Shown: one piece after another, positions 7,354 through 16,555 of the stretch
Layout of the letters: each line of letters opens with the position of its first letter
How positions within the stretch are numbered: position 1 is the first letter of the stretch
Assembly (NCBI GenBank): GCA_947475465.1
Contig: CANJLK010000003.1
Location: 62,001-126,000 of the forward strand
Length of the DNA stretch: 64,000 nt
Source: Caulobacteraceae bacterium
GTDB taxonomy: Bacteria; Pseudomonadota; Alphaproteobacteria; Caulobacterales; Caulobacteraceae
Reading direction: 5' to 3'
The notes under the pieces: model-generated
Database searches by the model: none
Told to the model about the DNA's origin: nothing
Seen by the model: only the letters and a program-made list of their open reading frames with translations
Position numbers and translations under genes: made by a program

Positions 7354-9081
7354 ATGAAGATTTTTAGCTTCCTCTACAACCAGCCCGACAACGTGCTGAC
7401 CCATGCCCTGAACGAGGGTCGGCGGCCATTCGCCTGGGCGGCGGCGTTCAGCTTCTTCTCCAACCTCCTCTACCTGGCCCTGCCGCTCTACACCTACCAG
7501 ATCTACGGACGGGTGCTGATCAGCCAGAGCGTGCCGACCCTCGTCGTGCTGACCCTGGTCACCATGTTCGTCTTCGTGGTGTCGAGCGCCATCGACAGCG
7601 TACGTGCCGAAATCCTGATCAATTACGGGGTCTTGCTGGATCAGCGTGTCTCCGGCCGGGTGTTCAACGCGATGTTCGACGACTCGGTGCGCGGCGGTAG
7701 CGGCGCGCGGTCTCAGGCCATGCGCGACCTCGATACCTTCCGCCAGTCGCTGACCGGCATCGCCGCGGCCGCCTTCTTCGACGTGCCCTGGATCCCGGTG
7801 TTCCTGATCGTGCTCTACATCATCGATCCGATGGTCGGCATCGTCACCACGGTGGGCGCCATCGCCCTCTTCGGCTTGGCGCTGTGGCAGGAGCGAGTGA
7901 TTCGGGGATCGTCGCGGGAAGCCAGCGACGCGGGGCTGAAAAGTTACGCCTTCACCGAGACGGCGATGCGCAACGCCGAGGTGGTCCGCGCCATGGGCAT
8001 GCTGCCGACGCTGGGCAACGCCTGGGCCAAGCACCGCCAGGTGACCATCGAGCGCGGTGCGGTGACCTCCGAGAAATCCAATAACTTCACCAACGCCATC
8101 AAGGCGGTGCGGATGGCCATCCAGGTGCTGATCATCGCGGTCGGCGCCTACCTGATCGTCAAGGGTAAGATTCACCAGGGCCTGCTGTTCGCCAACATGA
8201 TCCTGGCCAGCCGCGCCCTCCAGCCCATCGAAAAGATCGTCGGATCCTGGGAGCCGCTGAACGCCATGGCCCGCGCCCACGGCCGGCTGATGACCCTGCT
8301 GGCCCAGGCCGAGCCGACGCCGCCGGCCACCGCCCTGCCCAGGCCCCGGGGCCGACTCACCGCGGAGAACATCAACTACGCCCCGCCTGGCGCCACGCGC
8401 CTGCTGCTTAACAACATCAACTTCGCCCTCGAGGCCGGGGAGATGATGGGGGTCATCGGACCCTCGGGAGCGGGCAAGTCGACCCTGGCGCGCGTGCTGA
8501 TGGGCATCTGGCGGCCCAACAACGGCGTGGTCCGCCTGGACGGCGCCGACGTGTTCGGCTGGGACCGCAAGGATCTCGGCCAATATGTGGGGTACCTGCC
8601 GCAAGACACCGAGCTGTTCGCCGGCAGCATCCGCAACAACATCGCCCGCTTCCGCGACGACGTGACAGACGAGGCGGTGATCCGCGCCGCCCAGCTGGCC
8701 GGGGTGCACGACCTGATCCTCAAGATGCCGCGCGGCTATGAGACCGACGTCGGCGAGGGCGGCCTGACGCTTTCCGCCGGCCAGCGGCAACGGGTGGGCC
8801 TGGCGCGCGCTATGCTCAACGATCCGGCGTTCATCGTCCTCGACGAGCCGAACGCCAGCCTGGACGCCGAGGGCGAGGAGGCGCTGATGAAGGCGCTCGA
8901 CAGCATGAAGGCCAACGGGGCGACCGTGGTGATCATCTCCCACAAGCCCAGCATCTTCCGGGCCGCCGACAAGATGCTGGTCCTGCGCGAGGGCCGAATC
9001 GAACTGTTCGGTCCGCGCGACCAGGTCATGGCGCGCCTGATGAAGCCCACCGAGGTCCGCGTGGTGGAGGCCGGCCGATGA
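7354..9081 (+). CDS. Type I secretion ABC transporter (RsaD/PrtD-like)
   Basis: 575 residues. The N-terminal 330 residues hold about six membrane segments, including the typical SNLLYLALPLYTYQIYGRVL opening. The nucleotide-binding domain follows: Walker A GPSGAGKST near residue 369, signature LSAGQRQR near 472, and Walker B FIVLDEPNASLD near 492; LSAGQ with A in place of the usual second G is characteristic of the PrtD/RsaD branch. There is no N-terminal C39-like peptidase domain, consistent with export of RTX proteins that carry an uncleaved C-terminal signal. ATG 7354 is chosen over an upstream in-frame reading that would add 30 unlike residues. The stop overlaps the fusion-protein start (ATGA). 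The outer-membrane TolC-type partner is not in this window. Confidence 0.93.
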   Translation: MKIFSFLYNQPDNVLTHALNEGRRPFAWAAAFSFFSNLLYLALPLYTYQIYGRVLISQSVPTLVVLTLVTMFVFVVSSAIDSVRAEILINYGVLLDQRVSGRVFNAMFDDSVRGGSGARSQAMRDLDTFRQSLTGIAAAAFFDVPWIPVFLIVLYIIDPMVGIVTTVGAIALFGLALWQERVIRGSSREASDAGLKSYAFTETAMRNAEVVRAMGMLPTLGNAWAKHRQVTIERGAVTSEKSNNFTNAIKAVRMAIQVLIIAVGAYLIVKGKIHQGLLFANMILASRALQPIEKIVGSWEPLNAMARAHGRLMTLLAQAEPTPPATALPRPRGRLTAENINYAPPGATRLLLNNINFALEAGEMMGVIGPSGAGKSTLARVLMGIWRPNNGVVRLDGADVFGWDRKDLGQYVGYLPQDTELFAGSIRNNIARFRDDVTDEAVIRAAQLAGVHDLILKMPRGYETDVGEGGLTLSAGQRQRVGLARAMLNDPAFIVLDEPNASLDAEGEEALMKALDSMKANGATVVIISHKPSIFRAADKMLVLREGRIELFGPRDQVMARLMKPTEVRVVEAGR

Positions 9082-10448
9082 AACTGGACCTGACGCCCGT
9101 CCGATCGAGCTATGTCGCGCCGGATTTCGGCAGCAACGATCGGCTGCCGGTCGACCCGGCGCTGAAGCAGCGGATACGCCGGCCGGCGATCGTCGGCGCC
9201 CTGATCGTGGGCGTCCTGGTGATTGGCCTGGGCCTGTGGGCCGCGCTCAGCCCGCTGAGCACCGGGATCACCGCTCCGGGCGAGGTCCGCGTCGAGTCCA
9301 ACCGCAAGACGATCCGCCACAAGGAGGCTGGGACGGTCAAACAGATCCTGGTTCACGAGGGCCAGCATGTCCGGGCCGGCCAGCCGCTGATCCTGTTCAA
9401 CGACGTCGAGACCCGCGCCGCGACCGACGTCTTCCAGAACCAGGTGGACAGCCTCGAGGCCCAGACGGCCCGCTACACCGCCGAGGCCACCGGCAAGCCG
9501 CTGGAATTTCCGCCGGACCTGATGGCCCGCATCGCCGACCCCAGGGTCGCGGGACTGATTCGCGACCAGGAATTCCTCTACACCACCCGCCTGCAGCTGT
9601 TCCAAAGCCAGAACTCCGTGCTGACCCAGCGGCTGGAGCAGGTCCAGACCCAGATCCAGGGCCAGCAGGCCCAGGTCGCCTCGGTCGACGAGCAGCGCCG
9701 GCTGACCGCCGAGGAAATGAGCGGCTACCAGACGCTCTACGACAAGGGCTTCGCGCCCAAGCCGCTGATCCTGCGCTACCAGCGCTCGATCGCCGATCTC
9801 GACGGCCGCAAGGGCTCGCTCCTGGCCGACATCGCCAAGCTGCGCCAGCAGATCGGCGAGACGCGCATGCAGATCGCCGCCAACAGCGACACCCGCTCCA
9901 GCCAGGCGGCTGAGGGTCTGCGCGACGCCCAGGCGCACCTGGCCGACACCCTGCCCCGGCTGACCGCGGCCAGGGCCTCCTTCGATTCCAGCGTCGTGCG
10001 CTCTCCGGCCGACGGCTATGTGTTCAACCTCACCCAGTTTACCCCCGGCGGCGTCACCGGGCCTGGCGAGGTGCTGATGGACGTGGTTCCGGCCAATGAG
10101 CCGATCCTCGTCACGGTGATGATCAAGCCCGAGGACGTGGATGACGTGCACGTGGGCATGGACGCGCGGGTGAAGTTCGTGGGCCTCAACGCCCGCTGGC
10201 ACAGCCCGATGGACGCCAAGGTGGTCCTGGTGGGCGCCGACAAGAACACCAACGAGAAGTCCGGGGTGTCGTTCTACCGGGTCGATCTGAAGATCGATCC
10301 CAAGGAACTGCTGAAGCTGCGTAAGGACGCCCAGATCACGTCCGGCATGCCCGTCCAGGCCATGGTCGTGACCGGCAAGAAGACGGTCATGGGATCGCTG
10401 ATTTCGCCCATCACCGACACCTTGCACGACGCGCTCCGGGATCAGTGA
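9078..10448 (+). CDS. Type I secretion membrane fusion protein (RsaE/HlyD-like)
   Basis: 456 residues with a cytoplasmic N-terminus, one membrane segment at about residues 36-56, then a periplasmic part: a biotinyl-lipoyl half domain with the conserved APGEVRVESNRKTIRHKEAG, long coiled-coil hairpin helices at about 190-300, and the second half-domain VVRSPADGYVFNL. This is the standard architecture of the adaptor that joins the inner-membrane ABC exporter to a TolC-like channel. The ATG overlaps the stop of the ABC gene, so the subunits are made together. The probable cargo gene starts 305 bases downstream. Confidence 0.93.
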   Translation: MKLDLTPVRSSYVAPDFGSNDRLPVDPALKQRIRRPAIVGALIVGVLVIGLGLWAALSPLSTGITAPGEVRVESNRKTIRHKEAGTVKQILVHEGQHVRAGQPLILFNDVETRAATDVFQNQVDSLEAQTARYTAEATGKPLEFPPDLMARIADPRVAGLIRDQEFLYTTRLQLFQSQNSVLTQRLEQVQTQIQGQQAQVASVDEQRRLTAEEMSGYQTLYDKGFAPKPLILRYQRSIADLDGRKGSLLADIAKLRQQIGETRMQIAANSDTRSSQAAEGLRDAQAHLADTLPRLTAARASFDSSVVRSPADGYVFNLTQFTPGGVTGPGEVLMDVVPANEPILVTVMIKPEDVDDVHVGMDARVKFVGLNARWHSPMDAKVVLVGADKNTNEKSGVSFYRVDLKIDPKELLKLRKDAQITSGMPVQAMVVTGKKTVMGSLISPITDTLHDALRDQ

Positions 10449-10753
10449 AAGCCGCTTGGCGGTCAACGCTAAGGTGAAGCTCTAAGCGCCTGAAGATAGG
10501 CAATTCTTGCCGGAGTCTGAATATTTGCGCCAAGCCTGCCCGGGCGCGCCCGTCGCGGGGCGTTGACCCCCGGTTTCAGCGGCCTTTTTGCTGTTGCGTA
10601 TTTTGCAGGCTTCCGATAGGTCTTCCCTCGGGCTCGTTTAACCTTCGCCGCAGCCACGCTATGGCGCTTGGAATAAATGGATCGCCGGGACTGCTCCATC
10701 GGGGATGGGGGTCAGGGTGCCGGGGGTTCGTGTGACACAGACTGGAGAGATGA
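10449..10753. other. 305-base leader/promoter region before the RTX gene
   Basis: No protein-coding frame of interest is visible. The region contains a perfect 12-base palindrome (CGGGCGCGCCCG, 10541-10552), a T-rich patch around 10585-10602, a promoter-like pair at 10637-10665, and a good ribosome-binding site GGAG at 10744-10747, six bases before the RTX start. The length and separate promoter suggest that the abundant secreted protein is expressed independently of its exporter. Confidence 0.45.
10637..10665 (+). promoter_or_regulatory. Candidate housekeeping promoter of the RTX gene
   Basis: TTTAACC (10637-10643), a 14-base spacer and GCTATGGC (10658-10665) partly match the Caulobacter sigma-73 consensus TTGACGS-N10-14-GCTANAWC. 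Transcription would begin near 10672 and give an untranslated leader of about 80 bases. The -35 is imperfect, so this is tentative. Confidence 0.4.
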
Positions 10754-12649
10754 ATGTCGACATATTTCTTTGAAACGATCACGGCGACTCAGGCGCTCGG
10801 CTTCACGGCCGCGACCGACACGCTCGTGTTCAGCAACCCGACCTCGTCGGGCAACAAGGTGTCCCTGCTGTTCAACCCGGCCACCCCGACGCTGGCCGCC
10901 ACCATCACGGTGACCGACCTGACGACGGGCCGCGCGGTGATCTTCGGCTCCACCTTCGCCGGTGAAGGCGACCTGGGCCTGCCCGCGACTTCGGGCGGCA
11001 TCATCTTCCCGGACGGTTCCAACCTGTACGTGGGTACGGCGGCCGGCGACGCGCCGACGACGCCGAACACCGCCAACAACGACGGCTCCTTCGGCGGCGA
11101 CGGCGATGACACCCTGAACGGCGCGAACGGCAACGACCTGATCCAGGGCAATGCCGGCAATGACACGCTCTCGGGCGGCGCCGACACGACCGGCGCGACC
11201 ACCGACGGCAACGACACGCTGTACGGCGGCAAGGGCAACGACTCCATCGCCGCTGGCGGCGGGTCCAACACCGTCAACGGCAACCTGGGCGACGACACGA
11301 TCACCTCGTTCGCCACGGGCACCGGGGTCAACGTCCTGCTGGGCGGCCAAGGCAACGACGTTGTCGCCGGCGGCAACGGCAATGACATCCTGAACGGCAA
11401 CCTCGGCAACGACTCCATCACGGCCGGCACCGGCGCCAACACCGTCTCGGGCGAAGCTGGCGACGACACGATCGCGGCCGGCACCGGCAAGAACACCATC
11501 GACGGCGGCGACGGCAACGACACCGTTGTGGCCGGCGCGGGCAGCGACACGATCGTTGGCGGCAACGGCAACGACAACATCTCCGGCGGCGCCGGCGGTG
11601 CGACCTCGCTGGAAAGCTTCCAAGGCAACGCCGGCGACGACACGATCGCCAGCTCGTCCACGGGCTCCGTCACCATCCTCGGCGGCCAGGGCGACGACCA
11701 GATCACGGGCGCCAACGGGGTCAACCTCCTCAACGGCAACCTCGGCAACGACACGATCACGTCGGGCACCAACAACGACACCCTCAAGGGTGAAGATGGC
11801 AACGACCAGATCACTGGCGGCGGCGGCACCGACAACATCGACGCCGGCACCGGCAACGACAGCGTCGTGTCCGGCGCGGGCAACGACTTGATCCTGGGCG
11901 GCGACGGCAACGACACCATCAGCGACACCGGTGGTGCGAACGTGATCGATGCCGGCACCGGCAACGACAGCGTCAGTGACTCGGGCGACACCAACAGCCA
12001 GACCATCTTCGGCGGCGACGGCAACGACACTATCGCGGCGGCCGGCGGCGGCGCCAATGTCCTCTCGGGCGGCCTTGGCAACGACAACATGACGGCGGGC
12101 GCCGGTAAGGACAGCATCACGGCGGGTGACGGCAACGACACCATCGACGCGGGCGCTGCCAACGACACCATCGACGCTGGGGCCGGCAACGACACCATCG
12201 TCGGCGGCGCCAACAACGACACGATCCAAGCCGGCGACGGCAACGATACGGTCAATGGTGGCACGGGCACCGACTTCCTGAACGGCGGGGCCGGCAACGA
12301 CCTCTTCCAGTTCGCGAGCGGAAACTCCGGTGTTGTGGCTGGGTCTCTCGACCAGATCCAAGACTGGAACGGCGGCGTGTCCGGCGCTCTGGTCGACAAG
12401 ATCGACTTCGTCGGCGTGGGGGCTGGCACCGCCAGCAACTATCTGGAACTCAGCGCCGCCGATTACGCTGCGGCGCAGACGCTGGCGAACGCTCAGATCG
12501 CCGGTACTGTGGTGACCTACGTGGCCGTCCAAATCGGCGGTGACGTGGTTGTCTTTGCCGACACGGCTGGCGACCAGGGTTCGGCCGAAGACGCGGTCGT
12601 CCTGGTCGGCAAGACTCTCGCCGACATCGACTTCTCGAACATCGTCTAA
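10754..12649 (+). CDS. Secreted RTX calcium-binding protein, probable type I substrate
   Basis: 631 residues, acidic and rich in Gly, Asn, Asp and Thr. Residues 1-105 form a non-repetitive domain (start MSTYFFETITATQALGF); about 110-520 are nearly continuous RTX nonapeptides of the form GGxGNDTIx, predicted to fold as Ca2+-bound beta-rolls outside the cell; 520-631 is the C-terminal export domain ending in a hydrophobic-acidic tail (DIDFSNIV), as expected of uncleaved type I signals. There is no Sec signal peptide. It directly follows its probable exporter, as in a rearranged version of the Caulobacter rsaA-rsaD-rsaE locus. It may be an S-layer-like or matrix protein, but it is shorter than RsaA (about 1,026 residues) and I do not see a recognisable S-layer anchoring domain. 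A second ATG at 10750 is out of frame. Confidence 0.9.
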   Translation: MSTYFFETITATQALGFTAATDTLVFSNPTSSGNKVSLLFNPATPTLAATITVTDLTTGRAVIFGSTFAGEGDLGLPATSGGIIFPDGSNLYVGTAAGDAPTTPNTANNDGSFGGDGDDTLNGANGNDLIQGNAGNDTLSGGADTTGATTDGNDTLYGGKGNDSIAAGGGSNTVNGNLGDDTITSFATGTGVNVLLGGQGNDVVAGGNGNDILNGNLGNDSITAGTGANTVSGEAGDDTIAAGTGKNTIDGGDGNDTVVAGAGSDTIVGGNGNDNISGGAGGATSLESFQGNAGDDTIASSSTGSVTILGGQGDDQITGANGVNLLNGNLGNDTITSGTNNDTLKGEDGNDQITGGGGTDNIDAGTGNDSVVSGAGNDLILGGDGNDTISDTGGANVIDAGTGNDSVSDSGDTNSQTIFGGDGNDTIAAAGGGANVLSGGLGNDNMTAGAGKDSITAGDGNDTIDAGAANDTIDAGAGNDTIVGGANNDTIQAGDGNDTVNGGTGTDFLNGGAGNDLFQFASGNSGVVAGSLDQIQDWNGGVSGALVDKIDFVGVGAGTASNYLELSAADYAAAQTLANAQIAGTVVTYVAVQIGGDVVVFADTAGDQGSAEDAVVLVGKTLADIDFSNIV

Positions 12650-12675
12650 GACCCCGGTCTTCGGACGAAGGTTTA

Positions 12676-12706
12676 GGGCCGCCCCTCGGGGCGGCCCTTT
12701 TCTTTT
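12676..12706 (+). terminator. Rho-independent terminator after the RTX gene
   Basis: A perfect ten-base inverted repeat (GGGCCGCCCC at 12676-12685, GGGGCGGCCC at 12688-12697) is followed by TTTTCTTTT. It begins 26 bases after the RTX stop and should end a highly expressed transcript. Confidence 0.9.
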
Positions 12707-12747
12707 GGGGTTTGCCCGGCCGCTGGGCTCGCGTAAGCGCAAGGCCA

Positions 12748-14400
12748 ATGCAGAACGCCGCGATTTTTCTTCACCCGGACGCCTTCGACACCACGACAGG
12801 CCGGCTCATGGGGCGTCACGCCGCCGGCGAAAGCTTCCTGCGCGGCTACCTCCGCCACGCCGAGGTCGAGCGCTACGATTTCTGGAACGTCTCCGGCGCC
12901 CCGCGTCAGAAGCTGGAGGCCATGGTCGCCGGCATCGGCGCCACCCGCCACCCGGTCAGATGGATCGACCGCCACGACCGCGCCGCGCTCAACGATCCGG
13001 GTGTTCTCAACCTGCCGGGCCCCTCCCTCAACCAGGAGACCTGGCTGCGCCGGCCGGTCGGCGCGCGGGCCTACGCCAGCTGCGCCATCACCCACACCAC
13101 CGCCACGCCCAGGATCATGGACGCCATCGCGGGCCTGCTGATCGACCCCGTGGAGGACTATGACGCCCTGATCTGCACCTCCAGCGCCGTGCGCGCCGCC
13201 GTGGAAACCCAGCTCGACGGCATCCGGGACTATCTCACCGCCGAATTCGGGCCCCGCCGCCGTCCCGAGCCCCAGCGGGTGACCATTCCCCTGGGCGTCA
13301 ACGCCGAGGACTTCACGCCCTCGGCCGACCACCGCCGCGCCTGGCGCGAGCGCCTGAACATCCCCGCCGACGCCCCCGTCGCCCTCTATGTGGGCCGGTT
13401 CAACGTCAAGGAGAAGATGAACCCCGGCCTGATGGCTGTGGCCCTGGAAAAGACCGCGGCCGCCACCGGCCAGACCATCTACTGGGTCAATTCCGGCTGG
13501 TCCGAGGACCAGGCGAACGACGACTTCATCCACCGCGAGACCCGCGCGCTCTGCCCCTCGGTCCGCTACATCGCCATCGACGGACGAGCCCCCGACGTGC
13601 GCTTCAGCATCTGGTCGGTGGCCGACTTCTTCATCAGCTTCTCAGACAATATCCAGGAAACCTTCGGCCTGACCCCGATCGAAGCCATGGCGGCGGGCCT
13701 GCCCTGCGTGGTCACCGACTGGAACGGTTACAAGGACACCGTGCGCCACGGGATCGACGGCTTCCGCGTGTCGACGCTGGCCCCGCCCCCGGGCGCCGGC
13801 GAGGACCTCTCCCAGGCCCTGGCCGCCGGCCTGATCGGCTATACCAGCTACGTCGCCGCCGCGGCTCAGCACACCGTCATCGACTATGGCGAGGCCGTCT
13901 CCGCGCTCTCCATCCTTGTCCTCAATCCGGCCTTCAGACGCCAACTGGGCGAGAACGCCAGGGCCCGCGCGCGGGAGGTCTTCGACTGGGCGGCGATCAT
14001 CCCGCAATATCAGGCGCTGTGGGCCGAGATGAACGCCCGGCGGCTCGCCGCGCCCCTGGCGCCCTTCGAGCCTGCCAATCCCTTCCGGCCCGACCCCTAC
14101 CGCCTCTTCGGCGGCTATCCGACCGCCCACCTGACCCCGGACTACCGCCTGGCCCTTCCGCCCGGCGTTACGCCCGCCGCTGCGACCGCCCTCCTCAGGA
14201 CCAACCTTTCCGACTATGCGGCGATGAACCGGCCAACGCCGTCGGAAGTCCAGACGATCCTCACCTGGCTGTCGGAGTGCGAAGAGGGCGTGCTCGCCCG
14301 GCTTGTCGAGACCTTCCCGCCGGACCGCCGCCGCCACATCCGCAGAGGTGTCCTATGGATGGCGCGCCTGGGCGCGATCTCGATCCTTGCGCCGGCCTGA
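12748..14400 (+). CDS. GT4-family glycosyltransferase
   Basis: 550 residues. The central part has the GT-B nucleotide-binding features: VALYVGRFNVKEKMNP near residue 212, followed by FGLTPIEAMAAGLPCVV near 305, in which two Glu flank seven residues. The N-terminal acceptor half starts with NAAIFLHPDAFDT, and the last 120 residues are a less familiar helical extension. ATG 12748 has AAGG eight bases upstream; a longer reading would start inside the terminator region. It is a monocistronic gene between the RTX terminator and a shared convergent hairpin. Given the position it may modify the exported protein's surface anchor or other envelope glycan; the substrate is not readable. Confidence 0.85.
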   Translation: MQNAAIFLHPDAFDTTTGRLMGRHAAGESFLRGYLRHAEVERYDFWNVSGAPRQKLEAMVAGIGATRHPVRWIDRHDRAALNDPGVLNLPGPSLNQETWLRRPVGARAYASCAITHTTATPRIMDAIAGLLIDPVEDYDALICTSSAVRAAVETQLDGIRDYLTAEFGPRRRPEPQRVTIPLGVNAEDFTPSADHRRAWRERLNIPADAPVALYVGRFNVKEKMNPGLMAVALEKTAAATGQTIYWVNSGWSEDQANDDFIHRETRALCPSVRYIAIDGRAPDVRFSIWSVADFFISFSDNIQETFGLTPIEAMAAGLPCVVTDWNGYKDTVRHGIDGFRVSTLAPPPGAGEDLSQALAAGLIGYTSYVAAAAQHTVIDYGEAVSALSILVLNPAFRRQLGENARARAREVFDWAAIIPQYQALWAEMNARRLAAPLAPFEPANPFRPDPYRLFGGYPTAHLTPDYRLALPPGVTPAAATALLRTNLSDYAAMNRPTPSEVQTILTWLSECEEGVLARLVETFPPDRRRHIRRGVLWMARLGAISILAPA

Positions 14401-14415
14401 ACCCAGAAACACGAA

Positions 14416-14451
14416 GGCCGGGCGGCAGACCTTTCGGTCGTCCACCCGGCC
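14416..14451. terminator. Hairpin between convergent genes
   Basis: GGCCGGG (14416-14422) pairs with CCCGGCC (14445-14451), and an inner GACC/GGTC pair closes the loop. It lies between the convergent stops at 14400 and 14572 and could act on both strands, but no T-run follows on either side. Confidence 0.45.
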
Positions 14452-14571
14452 CATGTGACACAGCCGTTTTGGAGAGCTTGGCTGAGCCCACACCATAGCC
14501 CAAAGCCCTGTCGCGCGGAAGCGGAACACGATCACTAATGGTTCAACGGCACGGGATGGCCCGGGCGTTTC

Positions 14572-15582
14572 CTACAAATTCAGTTCGATCCGCCGGGACA
14601 GGGCCACCGCGCCGCCCCGGATCACCCGGACCTCCGCCCGATAGGCGCCTTTCCCCCAGCTCCCCGGGGCGCCCTTCTTACCGATCATCGAAAAATACTG
14701 GTCCTTGTCGTGGTCGAGCGGAGGTTGGCTCACCTTCGCCAGGGTCTCGCCCCTGGGTCCCACAAGGCTCAGGTCCAGAACATCGCCCTGGGCCAGGCCG
14801 ATGAGCCGAAAATAGGCCACGACGGCGGGCGAGGCCTGGGTGGGCGCGGCGATCGCGCCCGTCTCCACATCCCCGGCGGCGATGGGGCGTCCGGCCCAGC
14901 CGGCGTTCAGCACCACGCCCGCCTTGTACGCCAGGTCTCGCGCCGTGGCAGGGGACCACAGCGTGCCGGCCGCCGCGCCGCATTGCCCTTCGCGCGCCGG
15001 ATCCGGCGCAAAGGGATCGACGATCTTCATCGCGCGCCGCACCGTGAAGTGCAGATGGGGGAACTCTGTGTCACCGGACAGCCCGGCCTTGGCGATGGCC
15101 TGGCCGGCGGCCACGGGCTGACCGATCGCGACGCCGATGCTGCCCTTTTGCAGGTGGCAGTACTGGGTTTCCCAGCCGCCCCCGTGGTCGATCACCACGC
15201 CGTTCCCGCACTCCTTGTTGACCACCGATCCGGCCCCCGGCGCGCGGATCGAGATGTCCGGGGCGCCATCGCGCAGCCGGGAGACCTTGCCCGCCGCCGC
15301 CGCCAGCACCGCCGTCCCGGCGCCCTGCTCGGCCCGCAGGTCGAGAAGGCGGATGTCGATGCCGTTGTGCTTGTCATAGGTCCGATGGCCGCAACGGTAG
15401 TCCAGCACGCCAGGCCCGGGATCACGGTCGAGGTAGTGCTGGATCTCGCAGGTCTGGCCGATCCTGCAGGCCAGCGGCAGGACGAAGGACGGGGCCGGCG
15501 CGGGCTGGCCCCAGGCCACGGCCGTGAAGCCCGCCGTCGCGAGCCCCGCCACAATAAGACTTGCTGCAATCTTCGGGGTCAT
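14572..15582 (-). CDS. Secreted M23-family metallopeptidase
   Basis: 336 residues. A Sec signal peptide is visible (MTPKIAASLIVAGLATAGF, cleavage near residue 27). The M23/LytM core spans about 65-200: HNGIDIR supplies the first His and Asp zinc ligands and FPHLHFTV the HxH motif. All ligands look intact, so it could cleave peptidoglycan cross-bridges in the periplasm. The remaining 140 residues form an unassigned C-terminal domain. The start at 15582 is picked because the signal peptide begins there; the upstream frame is Arg-rich. It is convergent with the GT4 gene. Confidence 0.85.
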   Translation of the reverse strand: MTPKIAASLIVAGLATAGFTAVAWGQPAPAPSFVLPLACRIGQTCEIQHYLDRDPGPGVLDYRCGHRTYDKHNGIDIRLLDLRAEQGAGTAVLAAAAGKVSRLRDGAPDISIRAPGAGSVVNKECGNGVVIDHGGGWETQYCHLQKGSIGVAIGQPVAAGQAIAKAGLSGDTEFPHLHFTVRRAMKIVDPFAPDPAREGQCGAAAGTLWSPATARDLAYKAGVVLNAGWAGRPIAAGDVETGAIAAPTQASPAVVAYFRLIGLAQGDVLDLSLVGPRGETLAKVSQPPLDHDKDQYFSMIGKKGAPGSWGKGAYRAEVRVIRGGAVALSRRIELNL

Positions 15583-15754
15583 GGCCGCAAGCTCATCCCG
15601 CAACGTGGCTGCAAGACGGCAAGCTACAGGTCGGCGCCGATTTGATGAACCCACTCCCATCGGGAAGGCTTTCCGGCCAGTGGCCGCGCATCGATGCTTG
15701 TCACGCGAGTTGGAACGCGAGATTGGAGCGGACGCAGGGCCAGGAACCTTATCG

Positions 15755-16531
15755 ATGACCGATTCCACCGCCGTTTCTTCCGGGCTTCAACCGGAGCCCC
15801 CGCTGCTCAGGAAGCCCCTGCAGGGCCCGGCTTACCGGGACTTCGTGAAGGGCGTGGTCGAGGCGAAATCGGCGCGCAATTACCTCGAGATCGGCGTCCA
15901 CAACGGTTCATCCCTGGCGCTGATCGACCGTCCCGCGATCGGCGTGGATCCGGCGTTCGTCTTCGATCGCAACCCGGTCGGCCGCAAGCGTGTCCTCCAT
16001 CTCTTCCAGATGGGCAGCGACGAGTTTTTCCGGGATCACGATCCCAGGGGCATATTTGGCTGCCCGGTGGACGTTGCATTCCTGGATGGCATGCATCGGT
16101 TCGAATACCTGCTGCGGGACTTCATCAACACGGAGAGAGTGTGCGATCCCAACGGGGTGATCCTGCTCGATGACTGCCTCCCGATCAGCGTTGAAATGAC
16201 CGAGCGGGTCCACGCGCCGCAAAACCGGAAAGACAAGGCGATCGCGGGCTGGTGGACGGGCGATGTGTGGAAAGTGGTTTCGATCCTGCGCGAATATCGC
16301 CCGGACTTGAGGCTTACGCCCGTCGCGGTCGTTCCCACGGGCAGCATCGTCATAAGCAATCTGAATCCGGACTCCACCACGCTCTCTGACAAATATTTTG
16401 AGATTGTGGACAAGTATTTTCCGCAGACGATGTCCGACCAGAAGTTCAATGAATACTGGGCGCAAAACACCCCCGTCGCGGCCGCGGACGTCTTGGGCGA
16501 TTTCGGTTTCTCGATCTACGCGCGACCCTAG
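15755..16531 (+). CDS. Class I SAM-dependent methyltransferase (Methyltransf_24 type)
   Basis: 258 residues. NYLEIGVHNGSSLALI near residue 46 is the SAM-binding Gly-rich loop, and VDVAFLDGMHRFEYLLRD near 107 is the second acidic segment characteristic of the Methyltransf_24 group found in polysaccharide and secondary-metabolite loci. ILLDDCLP follows as the third core strand. ATG 15755 has AGGA ten bases upstream; the open frame above it belongs to the antisense of the M23 gene. The gene is divergent from the M23 peptidase and convergent with the sulfotransferase at 16556. The acceptor is unknown, plausibly a sugar. Confidence 0.8.
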   Translation: MTDSTAVSSGLQPEPPLLRKPLQGPAYRDFVKGVVEAKSARNYLEIGVHNGSSLALIDRPAIGVDPAFVFDRNPVGRKRVLHLFQMGSDEFFRDHDPRGIFGCPVDVAFLDGMHRFEYLLRDFINTERVCDPNGVILLDDCLPISVEMTERVHAPQNRKDKAIAGWWTGDVWKVVSILREYRPDLRLTPVAVVPTGSIVISNLNPDSTTLSDKYFEIVDKYFPQTMSDQKFNEYWAQNTPVAAADVLGDFGFSIYARP

Positions 16532-16555
16532 TCGGCGCGTGACGGTCGACGGCGG

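Noticed and set aside
7165..8943. Long minus-strand frame opposite the ABC exporter
   Set aside because: His/Gly-rich antisense reading of a well-conserved transporter; no family resemblance.
10541..10552. CGGGCGCGCCCG palindrome as an operator
   Set aside because: GC-rich palindromes of this length are expected by chance in this genome, and nothing else supports a binding site.
10729..10741. TGTGACACA near the RTX start and again near 14455
   Set aside because: Similar to a CRP/FNR half-site pair, but the second copy is in a convergent terminator region and the match is short; probably coincidence.
10712..12748. Very long open antisense frame over the RTX gene
   Set aside because: The antisense of GC-rich repetitive codons is stop-free by composition; the plus strand has RTX motifs, SD and terminator.
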